Shown one piece after another: positions 35,823 through 44,637 of a DNA stretch of 64,000 nucleotides. Origin of the DNA: Pacificibacter marinus (lineage in GTDB: Bacteria; Pseudomonadota; Alphaproteobacteria; Rhodobacterales; Rhodobacteraceae); NCBI RefSeq assembly GCF_018860505.1, contig NZ_JAHKPU010000019.1, positions 437,773 to 501,772 of the forward strand. Direction: 5' to 3'. Both the position numbers and the translations under genes were made by a program. Position 1 is the stretch's first letter. Each line of letters starts with the position of its first letter. A model generated the notes under the pieces. It saw only the letters and a program-made list of their open reading frames with translations, was not told the origin of the DNA and did not search any database.

Positions 35823-37727
35823 ATGGGCCACACCGGCAGTTACGCGGATGTTTACGACGCTTGGAAAGCAGATCCAGAAGCCTTTTGGATGGAGGCTGCA
35901 GACAAAATCCATTGGTTTCAAAAACCAACCAAGGCGCTATTCGACGAAAACGCCCCCATTTATGAATGGTTCTCTGACGGGTTGACCAACACCTGCTACA
36001 ACGCTGTGGATCGTCATGTGGCTGACGGGCGTGGCACGCAGGCGGCAATCATTTACGACAGCCCCGTGACAGGCACCAAACAAAAGATTTCATTCAACGA
36101 CCTGCAAGATCGCGTCGCCAGTCTGGCTGGAGCTTTGCGCGCCAAAGGCGTCGAAAAAGGCGATCGCGTGATCATCTACATGCCCATGATCCCCGAAGCA
36201 CTGGAAGCGATGCTGGCCTGTGCGCGTTTGGGGGCTGTGCATTCCGTGGTTTTTGGTGGGTTTGCCGCCAACGAATTGGCGGTGCGCATCGATGACGCCA
36301 CTCCCAAGGCGATTATTGCGGCCTCTTGCGGGATCGAACCCAACCGCGTGGTCCATTATAAACCGCTGCTGGACAGTGCGATTGATCTTGCCGAACATAC
36401 GCCAGATTTCACCGTTATTTTACAGCGCGACCAAGAGGTTGCCGATCTGAACCCAATGCGCGACTTTGATTGGCACGGGTTCCAATTTGGCGTTGAACCC
36501 GCCGACTGCGTGCCAGTTGAGGGCAATCATCCAGCCTATATTTTGTATACATCCGGCACCACAGGAGCGCCCAAAGGCGTCATTCGCCACACAGGCGGAC
36601 AGCTTGTCGCGCTCAATTGGACAATGAAAAATATCTATAATGTGAACCCTGGTGACGTGTTTTGGGCCGCCTCTGATGTGGGGTGGGTCGTCGGGCATTC
36701 GTATATTTGTTACGGACCACTCATTCACGGCAACACCACCGTGGTGTTCGAAGGCAAGCCTGTCGGCACCCCTGACGCGGGCACGTTTTGGCGCGTGATC
36801 GAAGAGCATAAAGTCAATGTACTTTTCACAGCCCCCACAGCGTTCCGCGCCATCAAACGCGAAGACCCGACTGGCGCGCTGATTGCCAACTACGACCTCA
36901 GCAGCTTGCAATCGTTGTTTTTGGCAGGGGAACGCGCTGATCCCGACACGATTGTCTGGGCACAAAACTTACTGAAGAAACCGGTGATCGACCATTGGTG
37001 GCAAACGGAAACGGGCTGGGGCATTGCAGCAAATCCACTTGGGATAGAAGCGCTTCCCGTAAAAATTGGCTCGCCGTCCGTGGCGATGCCTGGCTACGAC
37101 ATTCATATCTTGGATGAAGCTGGGCATGAGGTTGCGACAGGTGAACTTGGTGCGATTGCTGTGAAGCTGCCTCTGCCCCCCGGTACATTTCCCAATCTTT
37201 GGAATGCCGAAGATCGGTTCAAGACCAGCTACTTGTCACATTTTCCGGGTTATTATGAAACGGGAGATGCAGGGATCAAGGACGATGACGGATACCTATA
37301 TATTATGGCCCGTACCGACGATGTGATCAATGTGGCGGGGCATCGCTTGTCCACGGGCGCGATGGAGGAAGTTTTGGCCGCGCACCCAGACGTTGCGGAA
37401 TGCGCCGTCATCGGCGTCGCTGACCCGCTGAAAGGCCAAATACCGCTTGGATTTTTGTGTTTGAACGCAGGCGTCGACCGCCCCAAAGACGAAATCATAG
37501 GCGAAGTGGTCACCGATGTGCGCGCAAAAATTGGACCTGTCGCGGCGTTCAAATTGGCCTGTGTGGTTGACCGTTTGCCCAAGACGCGGTCTGGAAAAAT
37601 CCTTCGCGCCACCATGGCCAAAATCGCAGATAGCGAAGCATTCAAAATGCCAGCCACCATCGATGACCCCGAAATTTTAAATGAGATTAAGACAGCTTTG
37701 CAGGGACTCGGTTGCGCAAAACACTAA
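35823..37727 (+). CDS. prpE: Propionyl-CoA synthetase
   Basis: This enzyme activates propionate to propionyl-CoA with ATP (via the AMP ester). It has 634 residues, the usual length. The roseobacter-type N-terminus (YADVYDAWKADPEAFWMEAA) is followed by the AMP-binding signature YILYTSGTTGAPKG, YYETGDAGIKDDDGYLYIMAR, and the acetylatable lysine motif LPKTRSGKILR near the C-terminus. Acetate as an alternative substrate is possible, but the overall sequence is of the PrpE branch. GAGGAG precedes the ATG. It has its own terminator. The propionyl-CoA carboxylase and mutase genes are elsewhere, though the mutase chaperone MeaB is in this window. Confidence 0.92.
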   Translation: MGHTGSYADVYDAWKADPEAFWMEAADKIHWFQKPTKALFDENAPIYEWFSDGLTNTCYNAVDRHVADGRGTQAAIIYDSPVTGTKQKISFNDLQDRVASLAGALRAKGVEKGDRVIIYMPMIPEALEAMLACARLGAVHSVVFGGFAANELAVRIDDATPKAIIAASCGIEPNRVVHYKPLLDSAIDLAEHTPDFTVILQRDQEVADLNPMRDFDWHGFQFGVEPADCVPVEGNHPAYILYTSGTTGAPKGVIRHTGGQLVALNWTMKNIYNVNPGDVFWAASDVGWVVGHSYICYGPLIHGNTTVVFEGKPVGTPDAGTFWRVIEEHKVNVLFTAPTAFRAIKREDPTGALIANYDLSSLQSLFLAGERADPDTIVWAQNLLKKPVIDHWWQTETGWGIAANPLGIEALPVKIGSPSVAMPGYDIHILDEAGHEVATGELGAIAVKLPLPPGTFPNLWNAEDRFKTSYLSHFPGYYETGDAGIKDDDGYLYIMARTDDVINVAGHRLSTGAMEEVLAAHPDVAECAVIGVADPLKGQIPLGFLCLNAGVDRPKDEIIGEVVTDVRAKIGPVAAFKLACVVDRLPKTRSGKILRATMAKIADSEAFKMPATIDDPEILNEIKTALQGLGCAKH

Positions 37728-37803
37728 ATTTTTATCTAAGATTGCCTGTTTCTAATCGGCCAGCTGGTTAAGATAAAATTAACCATAAGGTCTGCCATTA
37801 CAG

Positions 37804-37829
37804 CGCGCCCTTATCGGGGCGCGTTTTTT
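37804..37829 (+). terminator. Terminator of prpE
   Basis: The stem CGCGCCC with GGGGCGCG around TTATC is followed by TTTTTT, about 77 bases after the stop codon. An additional eight-base inverted repeat, TTTTATCT/AGATAAAA (37730-37737 with 37771-37778), lies between stop and terminator. Confidence 0.88.
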
Positions 37830-38024
37830 CTAGGCTGGCCCCGCTGCATTGAGAGCATGGTCAAGGGACAGATAAGGGACAGATATAGAGGCGGAGCAAC
37901 GTTATCGCAGCAAACCCTACCCGATGCAAAATCAGAAATCATTGCGCTTTTGGACACACTGAGCCAAGCTGCTTCATATATTATAAAGATAATTCATCTA
38001 CTCAAAGATAAGAAATAGGTTGGA

Positions 38025-39431
38025 ATGCCACACACTCCGATTTTAATCGTCGACGACAATGACATACAACTGACGCTGTTCAATTCGGCCTTGAATGATT
38101 CCGGATTGAGAACGGTCTGCGCACGCTCCAAGGCTGAAGCCATAGCTCTTGCGATCCAGCATAAGCCCAGAATCGCATTGGTAGATCTGGTTCTGCCCGA
38201 TGGGAACGGCAATGATTTGATCGCGGCCCTGCAAGCACAAAATCCAAACATCAGATCAATCGTTATCACAGCTCACGCATCAGTTGATCGCGCGATTGAA
38301 GCCATGCGCTTAGGTGTTTTTGACTTTCTCATCAAACCCGTAGCCCCTCAAATTTTGCTCAACACCGTGACCAATGCACGCTCGGATTGCCACCGTTCGA
38401 TCAATACAACGCATATGACGCAGGACGCTCCCCCTCTAGGCGGTTTGATCGGCTCAAGCGATGCGATGAAAACCGTTTACGCAACGATCAGAGCTGTTGC
38501 TGGATCCCTAGCCACCGTATTTATCACCGGTGAAAACGGGACAGGAAAGGCACAATGCGCTGAGGCAACACACGCCTTATCAACAGTCTCGGATGGACCA
38601 TTCATACCTGTCAATTGCAGTGCAATTGCAGATAGATACCCTGGGGGTGAAATTTTCGGCCATATTGCAGGTTCTTTGCCAGGACATGACCTTGAAAAGG
38701 TTGGCGCCGCAGAGCAGGCCCACGGCGGCACATTGTTTTTAGATGAAGTCTGCGAATTGGATGCAACGGCGCAGGCGCAATTGCTACAATTGTTACAGAC
38801 CTCAAGCGTCACGCCCCACGGTGCGGGGACACCGCGCAATGTGAAAGTTCGCATCATTTGCGCCTCGTCAAAAGACCCGATGGAACAGGTCAAGTTGGGC
38901 CAATTCAGAGCCGATCTTTACTATCGCCTGAACGTCGCGCCTCTTCATCTGCCACCTTTGCGTGACCGCGGGAAGGATGTCATCGAAATCGCTGAAGCGA
39001 TGGTGATCCGCTATGCCGTCAAAGAAAAGCGCCCCGCCCGCTTGCTGTCTCAAGAGGTAAAGGCGCTGTTTCTAAGCTACAGTTGGCCAGGCAACATTCG
39101 CGAACTGATGAATTTGCTGTGGCATTGTGTGGTCGTCAGCAATGATCACTCCATAGATCTGCGACATATGCCCCATCATATGCAAGACATGCACTTGATG
39201 CAGGAAGGCGTCAAAGAAAAACGCCCCGCTCAGGTCGGTCTTTTAGAGTATATCCAAGGCAAGACCTTGGCCGAGATCGAGCGCGAAGTCATCGAAATCG
39301 CGATTGCACGCGCCGGCGGTTCCATTCCACTTGCATCCAAATCCTTGGGCGTATCTCCGTCAACGATCTACCGAAAGCTGGAAACATGGGGACGCCCTGC
39401 ACGCGGGTCACGTAAATCCGACATCCCCTAA
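38025..39431 (+). CDS. NtrC-family response regulator lacking the GAFTGA sigma54 loop
   Basis: This is a 468-residue protein in three parts. The receiver domain (1-115) has D10/D11, phospho-acceptor D54, T82 and K104. The AAA+ domain (about 140-370) has Walker A GENGTGKA (169-176), Walker B GGTLFLDEV and the arginine-finger region FRADLYYRL. The C-terminal Fis-type HTH covers about 420-460 (GGSIPLASKSLGVSPSTIYRKLE). The sigma54-contact loop, normally GAFTGA, reads GSLPGH at 216-221, so activation of sigma54 polymerase is unlikely. It may act with sigma70, as Rhodobacter NtrC does. No histidine kinase is adjacent. Confidence 0.9.
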   Translation: MPHTPILIVDDNDIQLTLFNSALNDSGLRTVCARSKAEAIALAIQHKPRIALVDLVLPDGNGNDLIAALQAQNPNIRSIVITAHASVDRAIEAMRLGVFDFLIKPVAPQILLNTVTNARSDCHRSINTTHMTQDAPPLGGLIGSSDAMKTVYATIRAVAGSLATVFITGENGTGKAQCAEATHALSTVSDGPFIPVNCSAIADRYPGGEIFGHIAGSLPGHDLEKVGAAEQAHGGTLFLDEVCELDATAQAQLLQLLQTSSVTPHGAGTPRNVKVRIICASSKDPMEQVKLGQFRADLYYRLNVAPLHLPPLRDRGKDVIEIAEAMVIRYAVKEKRPARLLSQEVKALFLSYSWPGNIRELMNLLWHCVVVSNDHSIDLRHMPHHMQDMHLMQEGVKEKRPAQVGLLEYIQGKTLAEIEREVIEIAIARAGGSIPLASKSLGVSPSTIYRKLETWGRPARGSRKSDIP

Positions 39432-39480
39432 CCCAATGGCTGTAGATGGCTGCGACACGCAGACATCCTTGTTCAACACA

Positions 39481-39505
39481 ATCAAATCAAATCAAATCAA
39501 ATCAA
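39481..39505. repeat. Pentanucleotide repeat (ATCAA x5) at the nadK stop codon
   Basis: Five exact ATCAA units in tandem. The TGA of nadK, read on the minus strand, lies in the last unit (39502-39504). Slippage in the units would change only bases after the stop. Confidence 0.85.
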
Positions 39506-40260
39506 ACGAACTGTTCTGTCAAAAGCCGCTCTTCAAGCCCATGACCCGGATCAAACAAAATACGATGTTTGACGCTGGGCACGGACGTGATTTCAACCCA
39601 ATCCACATTGCTCACAGATCGACTGTCTGCATCCGCCATCACAGGGCGTTTGCTGCGCTCGAGCACATCGAAACGCACCTTAGCGGTATTGGGCAGCAAA
39701 GCCCCACGCCAACGGCGCGGACGAAACGCCGCCAAGGCTGTAAGCGCCAAAACATCAGACCCAATAGGCAAAATCGGCCCTCGCGCCGAATAGTTATACG
39801 CCGTTGATCCAGCCGGCGTGGCCAAAAGCGCCCCGTCACACACAAGTTCATCCATCCGCACCTTGCCATCGATAGAAACCCGCAGCTTGGCCGCCTGCGG
39901 TCCAGCGCGTAGCAACGACACCTCGTTGATCGCCAACATGTTGTGTTGCACGCCGTCGCCATCTTTAGCCACCATCGACAAAGGGTGGATCACTTCCTCT
40001 TCGGCGACCGTCAGACGATCTATCAAATCGTTTTCGCGAAACTCGTTCATCAAAAACCCAACAGTGCCGCAATTCATCCCGTAAACAGGCGTATCCAAAT
40101 GCATCGTGCTGTGCAGGGTTTGCAACATAAACCCATCGCCGCCCAAGGCCACGATCAAATCCGCATCTTCCGCAGGGACGCTCGAATATTGCGCTGTCAG
40201 ACGTTCTAAAGCGCGTTGCGCGATTTGCGCGTCACTGGCAGCAAGGGCTATTTTGACCAT
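39502..40260 (-). CDS. nadK: NAD kinase
   Basis: This enzyme phosphorylates NAD to NADP. It has 252 residues from the ATG at 40260 (MVKIALAASDAQIAQRALERL), matching the short alphaproteobacterial form. The open frame runs further upstream, but the extra 53 residues do not fit. The signature GGDG occurs in DLIVALGGDGFMLQTLH, followed by GMNCGTVGFLMNE, AINEVSLLR and the substrate loop TPAGSTAYNYSARGPILP. It is monocistronic and divergent from glyA, and its stop codon lies within a pentanucleotide repeat. Confidence 0.95.
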   Translation of the reverse strand: MVKIALAASDAQIAQRALERLTAQYSSVPAEDADLIVALGGDGFMLQTLHSTMHLDTPVYGMNCGTVGFLMNEFRENDLIDRLTVAEEEVIHPLSMVAKDGDGVQHNMLAINEVSLLRAGPQAAKLRVSIDGKVRMDELVCDGALLATPAGSTAYNYSARGPILPIGSDVLALTALAAFRPRRWRGALLPNTAKVRFDVLERSKRPVMADADSRSVSNVDWVEITSVPSVKHRILFDPGHGLEERLLTEQFV

Positions 40261-40522
40261 AATTTTATGTCCGATCTCATCGCACCTGCAAAGGATCCTG
40301 ACAGGGCACAGCTGTGGGTAACAAATCACAGCATGGAATTCACGCATTTTTCGAAACGAGATCAATTTTATCGCAAGTAAGCGCAACGACACCTCGTAAA
40401 ACTTTGCTCCATTCCACATCTAACTGCGCTTTCATCATCATTATGCACACGACGAGGGTTTCCCAAGTGTAACGATTTGGCTAAACACGCGGCAACACTC
40501 CCCTGCTGCCAAGGAGCACACC

Positions 40523-41818
40523 ATGACAACCAATGTACGTGACGCCGGTTTTTTCACTGAAAGCCTGTCCTCCCGCGACCCTGAACTGTTCGGATCAATG
40601 CAAAAAGAGCTTGGCCGTCAGCGCAATGAAATTGAATTGATCGCGTCTGAGAACATCGTCTCTGCCGCCGTCATGGAAGCTCAAGGCTCAGTGCTGACCA
40701 ACAAATATGCCGAAGGCTACCCAGGTCGTCGCTACTATGGCGGTTGCCAATATGTTGACATCGCAGAAAACCTCGCACGTGATCGTGCGAAAGAGCTGTT
40801 TGACGTTAAGTATGTGAATGTGCAGCCAAATTCCGGCTCACAAGCCAACCAAGGTGTGTTCACAGCGCTCTTGCAACCTGGCGATACAATCCTCGGCATG
40901 TCCTTGGACGCAGGTGGTCACTTGACCCACGGCGCCAAGCCAAACCAATCTGGCAAATGGTTCAATGCCATCCAATACGGCGTGCGTATGCAAGATCAAC
41001 GCATCGATTACGACCAGATCCAAGAATTGGCCAATGAGCACAAACCAAAGCTCATCGTTGCTGGCGGCTCTGCCATCCCACGTCAGGTTGATTTCAAAAA
41101 ATTCCGCGAGATCGCTGATTCTGTTGGCGCGATCCTTATGGTCGATATGGCGCACTTTGCGGGTCTCGTGGCTGGCGGCCAGCATCCGTCTCCTTTCCCA
41201 TATGCGGATGTTGCGACCACAACGACACACAAGACCTTGCGTGGCCCACGTGGCGGCATGATCTTGACCAATGATGTTGAGATCGCCAAAAAGGTCAATT
41301 CTGCCATCTTCCCCGGCATCCAAGGTGGCCCCTTGATGCACGTGATCGCAGCCAAAGCAGTTGCCTTCGGTGAAGCCTTGCGTCCTGAATTTAAAGCATA
41401 TGCCAAGCAGGTTATCGTCAACGCGCAAGCGCTGTCTGATCAGCTGATGAAAGGTGGCCTTGATATCGTCACTGGCGGCACAGACACCCACGTATTGCTG
41501 GTTGATCTACGCCCCAAAGGCGTGAACGGCAAGATCACTGAGGCAGCCCTAGAGCGCGCTCACATCACCTGTAATAAAAACGGTATCCCATTCGACCCAG
41601 AACCACCGATGATCACCTCTGGCGTGCGTCTTGGTACGCCTGCGGGCACGACACGCGGCTTTGGCGAAGCTGAATTCCGCTTGATCGCGGACTGGATCGT
41701 CGAAGTTGTGGACGGTTTGGCGGCCAATGGCGAAGAAGGCAATGCAGAAGTTGAGGCCGATGTACGCGCCAAAGTCGAAGCCTTGGCAGAAAAGTTCCCG
41801 CTTTACCCAAACCTGTAA
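40523..41818 (+). CDS. glyA: Serine hydroxymethyltransferase
   Basis: This PLP enzyme interconverts serine and glycine, charging tetrahydrofolate with one-carbon units. It has 431 residues. Clear motifs are [20 protein letters not shown], the PLP lysine in [14 protein letters not shown], and [13 protein letters not shown] with the cofactor-contacting Asp/His. AAGGAG lies seven bases before the ATG. It is monocistronic, with a strong terminator. The 260-base gap to nadK holds both promoters. I see no glycine riboswitch in it. Confidence 0.97.
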   Translation: MTTNVRDAGFFTESLSSRDPELFGSMQKELGRQRNEIELIASENIVSAAVMEAQGSVLTNKYAEGYPGRRYYGGCQYVDIAENLARDRAKELFDVKYVNVQPNSGSQANQGVFTALLQPGDTILGMSLDAGGHLTHGAKPNQSGKWFNAIQYGVRMQDQRIDYDQIQELANEHKPKLIVAGGSAIPRQVDFKKFREIADSVGAILMVDMAHFAGLVAGGQHPSPFPYADVATTTTHKTLRGPRGGMILTNDVEIAKKVNSAIFPGIQGGPLMHVIAAKAVAFGEALRPEFKAYAKQVIVNAQALSDQLMKGGLDIVTGGTDTHVLLVDLRPKGVNGKITEAALERAHITCNKNGIPFDPEPPMITSGVRLGTPAGTTRGFGEAEFRLIADWIVEVVDGLAANGEEGNAEVEADVRAKVEALAEKFPLYPNL

Positions 41819-41838
41819 AGCTTTGATTTTACGATATC

Positions 41839-41864
41839 AAAAGGGGCCTTCGGGCCTCTTTTTT
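41839..41864 (+). terminator. Terminator of glyA
   Basis: AAAAGGGGCC-TTCG-GGCCTCTTTTTT is a UUCG-capped stem with one G-T pair and a run of T, 20 bases after the stop codon. Confidence 0.93.
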
Positions 41865-41911
41865 GTGGTAAACCTACGGGGTAAGCAAAGGGCGAAACGG
41901 CCTCAAGCGCT

Positions 41912-42283
41912 TTAAAGCAGCCCACGCCAAACCAGAATGGCCACGATAGCGCCAAAGATCAGAATCACAATCAAGGCAATCAACGCCAGAGCATCCAAAA
42001 AACGCCCCATACGGCGTTTGAATGGATCAATACCTTCCAAATGCCCCGTAAGGTTTCGAATGGCACGGTCAACAGGTTTTACGTCAACTGTTCTGGCTAA
42101 TTTTGGGTGTGTTTCCAAGGCCATAGCCTCGACAATCAACTTGCCATCCCGCCGTGCCCAACGTGGTAACGCACGCCCTGCTTTGCGCAATTTCGCCTCA
42201 AACCCGCTTCCCGCATGAATGCCCAAACGCTCTGACATAAGCGTGGCCAGCTGTTCGGATTTTTGACTGATGCTGTTTTCCAT
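41912..42283 (-). CDS. Conserved membrane-anchored protein of unknown function
   Basis: This is a 123-residue protein with a helical, basic cytosolic part (residues 1-95, including KLRKAGRALPRWARRDGKLIVEAM) and one C-terminal membrane helix (about 98-119, LALIALIVILIFGAIVAILVW). It is a tail-anchored inner-membrane protein by topology. I recognise it only as a type common in Rhodobacterales with no assigned role. It is divergent from the alpha/beta hydrolase gene (52-base gap) and convergent with glyA. Confidence 0.8.
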   Translation of the reverse strand: MENSISQKSEQLATLMSERLGIHAGSGFEAKLRKAGRALPRWARRDGKLIVEAMALETHPKLARTVDVKPVDRAIRNLTGHLEGIDPFKRRMGRFLDALALIALIVILIFGAIVAILVWRGLL

Positions 42284-42335
42284 AAGCCTATTTTAAGGGG
42301 TTTTCGCCGCGCCGCCAAGCTTGTATCACTCTGTT

Positions 42336-43112
42336 ATGTTAAACACCGTCATAACTGGCCAAGCCACTGAAAAAACGCCTCTTTTGATCGTGCATGGTCT
42401 TTTCGGCTCTGCGCGCAACTGGGGTGTTATCGCCAAACGCATGTCGCAAGATCGCCAAGTGATTTCGGTCGACATGCGCAATCACGGCACAAGTTTTCGC
42501 GCCAATTCAATGTCTTACGCGAATTTAGCCGATGATCTGGCTGAGGTTTTACGTGCACATGGCGCATCAGATGGCACCCATGTTTTGGGCCATTCCATGG
42601 GCGGCAAAGCCACTATGATGTTGGCTTTGACCCATCCCGAACTGGTTAAGTCTTTGATTGTCGCGGATATTTCACCCGTTACTTATGAGCATACCAATAA
42701 GCCATTGATCGATGCGATGCAGGCCTTGGATCTGTCCAAGGTTGAAAAGCGATCCGATGCGGATGCAATGCTGGCAGTGGATATTTTCGATGCAGGTGTG
42801 CGAGCATTTTTGCTGCAAAGCCTTGTTGTTAAAGACAAAAACTGGTTGCTGAATTTGCAGGTTTTGGAAGATGAAATGCCCAAAATCGTCGGATGGCCGG
42901 ACGGTATCACCAGCGTTTTCGACAAAGACACGTTCTTTTTATCAGGCGCGGAAAGCTCTTATGTCTCACGCGACCACCGCGCCGTGACCAAATCCTTGTT
43001 TCCAAAGGCTAAATTTGCCTCCCTACCTGACACAGGACATTGGTTGCACGCCGAAAAACCACGGGAATTCGAAGCAGCATTGACCGCTTGGTTGTCGCGT
43101 TACGACGATTAG
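42336..43112 (+). CDS. Alpha/beta hydrolase, YbfF-type esterase
   Basis: This is a cytosolic serine hydrolase of 258 residues from the ATG at 42336. A TTG fifteen bases earlier is less likely. The oxyanion segment LLIVHGLFGSARNWG, the nucleophile elbow VLGHSMGGKATM (Ser of GHSMG), an acidic residue in VFDKDTFFLSG and the terminal His in LPDTGHWLHAEKP form the catalytic triad. E. coli YbfF hydrolyses short- to medium-chain acyl and palmitoyl-CoA-type esters. The true substrate here is unknown. Confidence 0.9.
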   Translation: MLNTVITGQATEKTPLLIVHGLFGSARNWGVIAKRMSQDRQVISVDMRNHGTSFRANSMSYANLADDLAEVLRAHGASDGTHVLGHSMGGKATMMLALTHPELVKSLIVADISPVTYEHTNKPLIDAMQALDLSKVEKRSDADAMLAVDIFDAGVRAFLLQSLVVKDKNWLLNLQVLEDEMPKIVGWPDGITSVFDKDTFFLSGAESSYVSRDHRAVTKSLFPKAKFASLPDTGHWLHAEKPREFEAALTAWLSRYDD

Positions 43113-43150
43113 GGCCCAAGCACGCTAAGCACGCTCTGCTGAGAATTATT

Positions 43151-43204
43151 TTAACGTTTTGCACGACACTAAGGCGCAAGGTTGCAAAAGTTTAACGCTT
43201 TTGC
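43151..43204. promoter_or_regulatory. Candidate operators upstream of the Phd-like gene
   Basis: The word TTAACG(C)TTTTGC occurs twice, at 43151-43162 and 43192-43204, about 41 bases apart. The second copy closes a perfect inverted repeat, GCAAAAG-N7-CTTTTGC (43184-43204). Phd-type antitoxins repress their own promoters through such palindromes. Confidence 0.55.
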
Positions 43205-43251
43205 CCCTGACCACTTTACATGTTTGCAAGATTTTTAAGGGTATTTTCGCT

Positions 43252-43596
43252 ATGGAGTATATCACCGTCAAAACCACCGACTTTCGCCCACGCCTGACCG
43301 AGCTGTTGGACAAGGTGGAAACAGGCCAAGCGCAGGTCATCATCAAACGCTATGGGCGCGCACGGGCCGCCCTGATCAGCTTTGACGATCTGTTTCGCAT
43401 CTGGGATGCCGTGGCCGACGAAGTGGATGGTCCAGAGGACCCAAAAACAGGTCTGCGCGCAGGCTCAACCAACCCCGACATCAAACAACAACTGGCAGCC
43501 CAAAAAGCCGACAGAGACACCTACCGCGCTTTGGGGCAAGACAAGCAATGGACGAGGTTTTGGGCTTGGGTCAGGACGCTACACAGTAGCGATTGA
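43252..43596 (+). CDS. Phd/YefM-family antitoxin-like protein, orphan
   Basis: This is a 114-residue protein whose N-terminal 50 residues match Phd/YefM antitoxins: MEYITVKTTDFRPRLTELLDKVETGQAQVIIKRYGRARAALISFDDL. The first part folds as the DNA-binding N-domain, and the tail is polar and probably disordered until bound by a toxin. I chose the ATG at 43252 over an upstream in-frame start at 43159 because it begins exactly where the family begins. No RelE, Doc or PIN toxin follows. The next gene on either side is unrelated, so it is an orphan or a stand-alone regulator. Confidence 0.78.
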   Translation: MEYITVKTTDFRPRLTELLDKVETGQAQVIIKRYGRARAALISFDDLFRIWDAVADEVDGPEDPKTGLRAGSTNPDIKQQLAAQKADRDTYRALGQDKQWTRFWAWVRTLHSSD

Positions 43597-43700
43597 AGGC
43601 CGTAGGGCGGCATTCAAAAGACCCAAGCACGTTCGCACAGCTGCCAACGCTGGTTTAGGCATGGTTCGCTGATCACATACAGGTCGTGAAACCATCCCGA

Positions 43701-43886
43701 TCACATCACATCAACGATTTTCTTAGTCACAATCCATGTCACAGGAATGGCCGCAACGAAACCGATAGCAGCAGCGATCACGATGGGATTTAGAGTGTCA
43801 TTGCCCGAGACCAAAGCGATGATAATACCAACGCCCATCAGGGTGGTGGAGATAATCGAAAACATAATGCCAGCGAGTCGGGTCAT
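43701..43886 (-). CDS. Small two-helix membrane protein (conserved in Rhodobacterales)
   Basis: This is a 61-residue protein from the ATG at 43886 (MTRLAGIMFSIISTTLMGVGIIIALVSG). The frame extends upstream, but the added residues are arginine-rich and unlike the family. It has two membrane helices (about 6-28 and 33-55) with TLNPIVIAAAIGF between, and a short basic end. Close relatives are often mislabelled CTP synthetase in databases, and nothing here supports that. Role unknown. Confidence 0.75.
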   Translation of the reverse strand: MTRLAGIMFSIISTTLMGVGIIIALVSGNDTLNPIVIAAAIGFVAAIPVTWIVTKKIVDVM

Positions 43887-44172
43887 TTGGGAATCCTCAT
43901 ATTCACGTATTTTGTGCTTCGGTGTGAGGATACGAGAGATTTTAGGGCTGCGCTTTGATCTAGCGCATGAGCGTCGACCTTTTGGCACTTAAAGTGCAGA
44001 AAGGTAAAACGCTGTGAGACAGCGTTTTAGCCGCGAACGGGTTTGCCACTGCAAACACGATACGCAGGTGTCAAGGATTGCGCATGTGTGACCTTGGCGG
44101 GCGGTTCATTAGGTATTGCAAGGACAGCGCGCGACCCTGGGTGGGTGCTTTAGCGCCCTCCCGTGGGGATGA

Positions 44173-44214
44173 AGAAGGGACCGTCGCCCCTGATGGGGCG
44201 GCGTAAGCCCTTCT
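44173..44214. ncRNA. Nested hairpin in the 44-kb gap
   Basis: The outer stem AGAAGGG (44173-44179) pairs with CCCTTCT (44208-44214). The inner stem CGCCCC (44185-44190) pairs with GGGGCG (44195-44200) around TGAT. There is no T-run, so it is not a simple terminator. It may be part of a small RNA or a DNA repeat. Confidence 0.4.
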
Positions 44215-44291
44215 GAACGGGCGATGGCCGACGGTGTCAGGCTGGGGAATCGGGTGGATCGCACAATAGCTTTTATTATCAGCCTCACGAG

Positions 44292-44335
44292 TTATCCACA
44301 GGAATACACACAAATACTATTGACTGAAGTCAATA
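44292..44335. promoter_or_regulatory. Consensus DnaA box followed by an 18-base palindrome
   Basis: TTATCCACA (44292-44300) is an exact DnaA box. Seventeen bases later comes TATTGACT-GA-AGTCAATA (44318-44335), a perfect inverted repeat with eight-base arms. Only one DnaA box is seen, so this is not a classic origin. It may be a DnaA-controlled promoter or a remnant of a mobile replicon. Confidence 0.5.
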
Positions 44336-44463
44336 TTGAGTGGTAACAGATGGTAGCATCGCAATATGTATGCAAACTGTAGCAAGAATTGTGCTCGCAG
44401 CCCTTGACCCTACACATATGTGCCACTTATTCTATCAGCATGACTAGTTGAGCGATTCGAAAA

Positions 44464-44491
44464 AGCCGCCATGTGTCCAAACATGACGGCT
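44464..44491. ncRNA. Hairpin with AGCCGNCATGT stem
   Basis: AGCCGCCATGT (44464-44474) pairs with ACATGACGGCT (44481-44491), ten of eleven positions, around a six-base loop, flanked on both sides by TTCGAA (about 44457 and 44499). It lies about 150 bases upstream of the small HTH gene and may be a terminator, a leader element or an operator. Confidence 0.4.
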
Positions 44492-44637
44492 AATAAGTTT
44501 CGAAGCTCACCGCATTTTATTGTGGGTCGCTGCGGAATCTTGGTAACCGATCTTTTATAGATTGGGAGTTATTAGTCAAGCGGCCTTCGAACTCAGATTG
44601 CCTTACGGCGGTCTAATGCCAACATAGGAGCACCCTA

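Noticed and set aside
40420-40522. Glycine or SAM riboswitch before glyA
   Set aside because: No conserved core motif of either class is visible.
44071-44313. 80-codon minus-strand frame in the 44-kb gap
   Set aside because: Odd composition, covers a strong hairpin, no recognisable family, and no ribosome site near the start.
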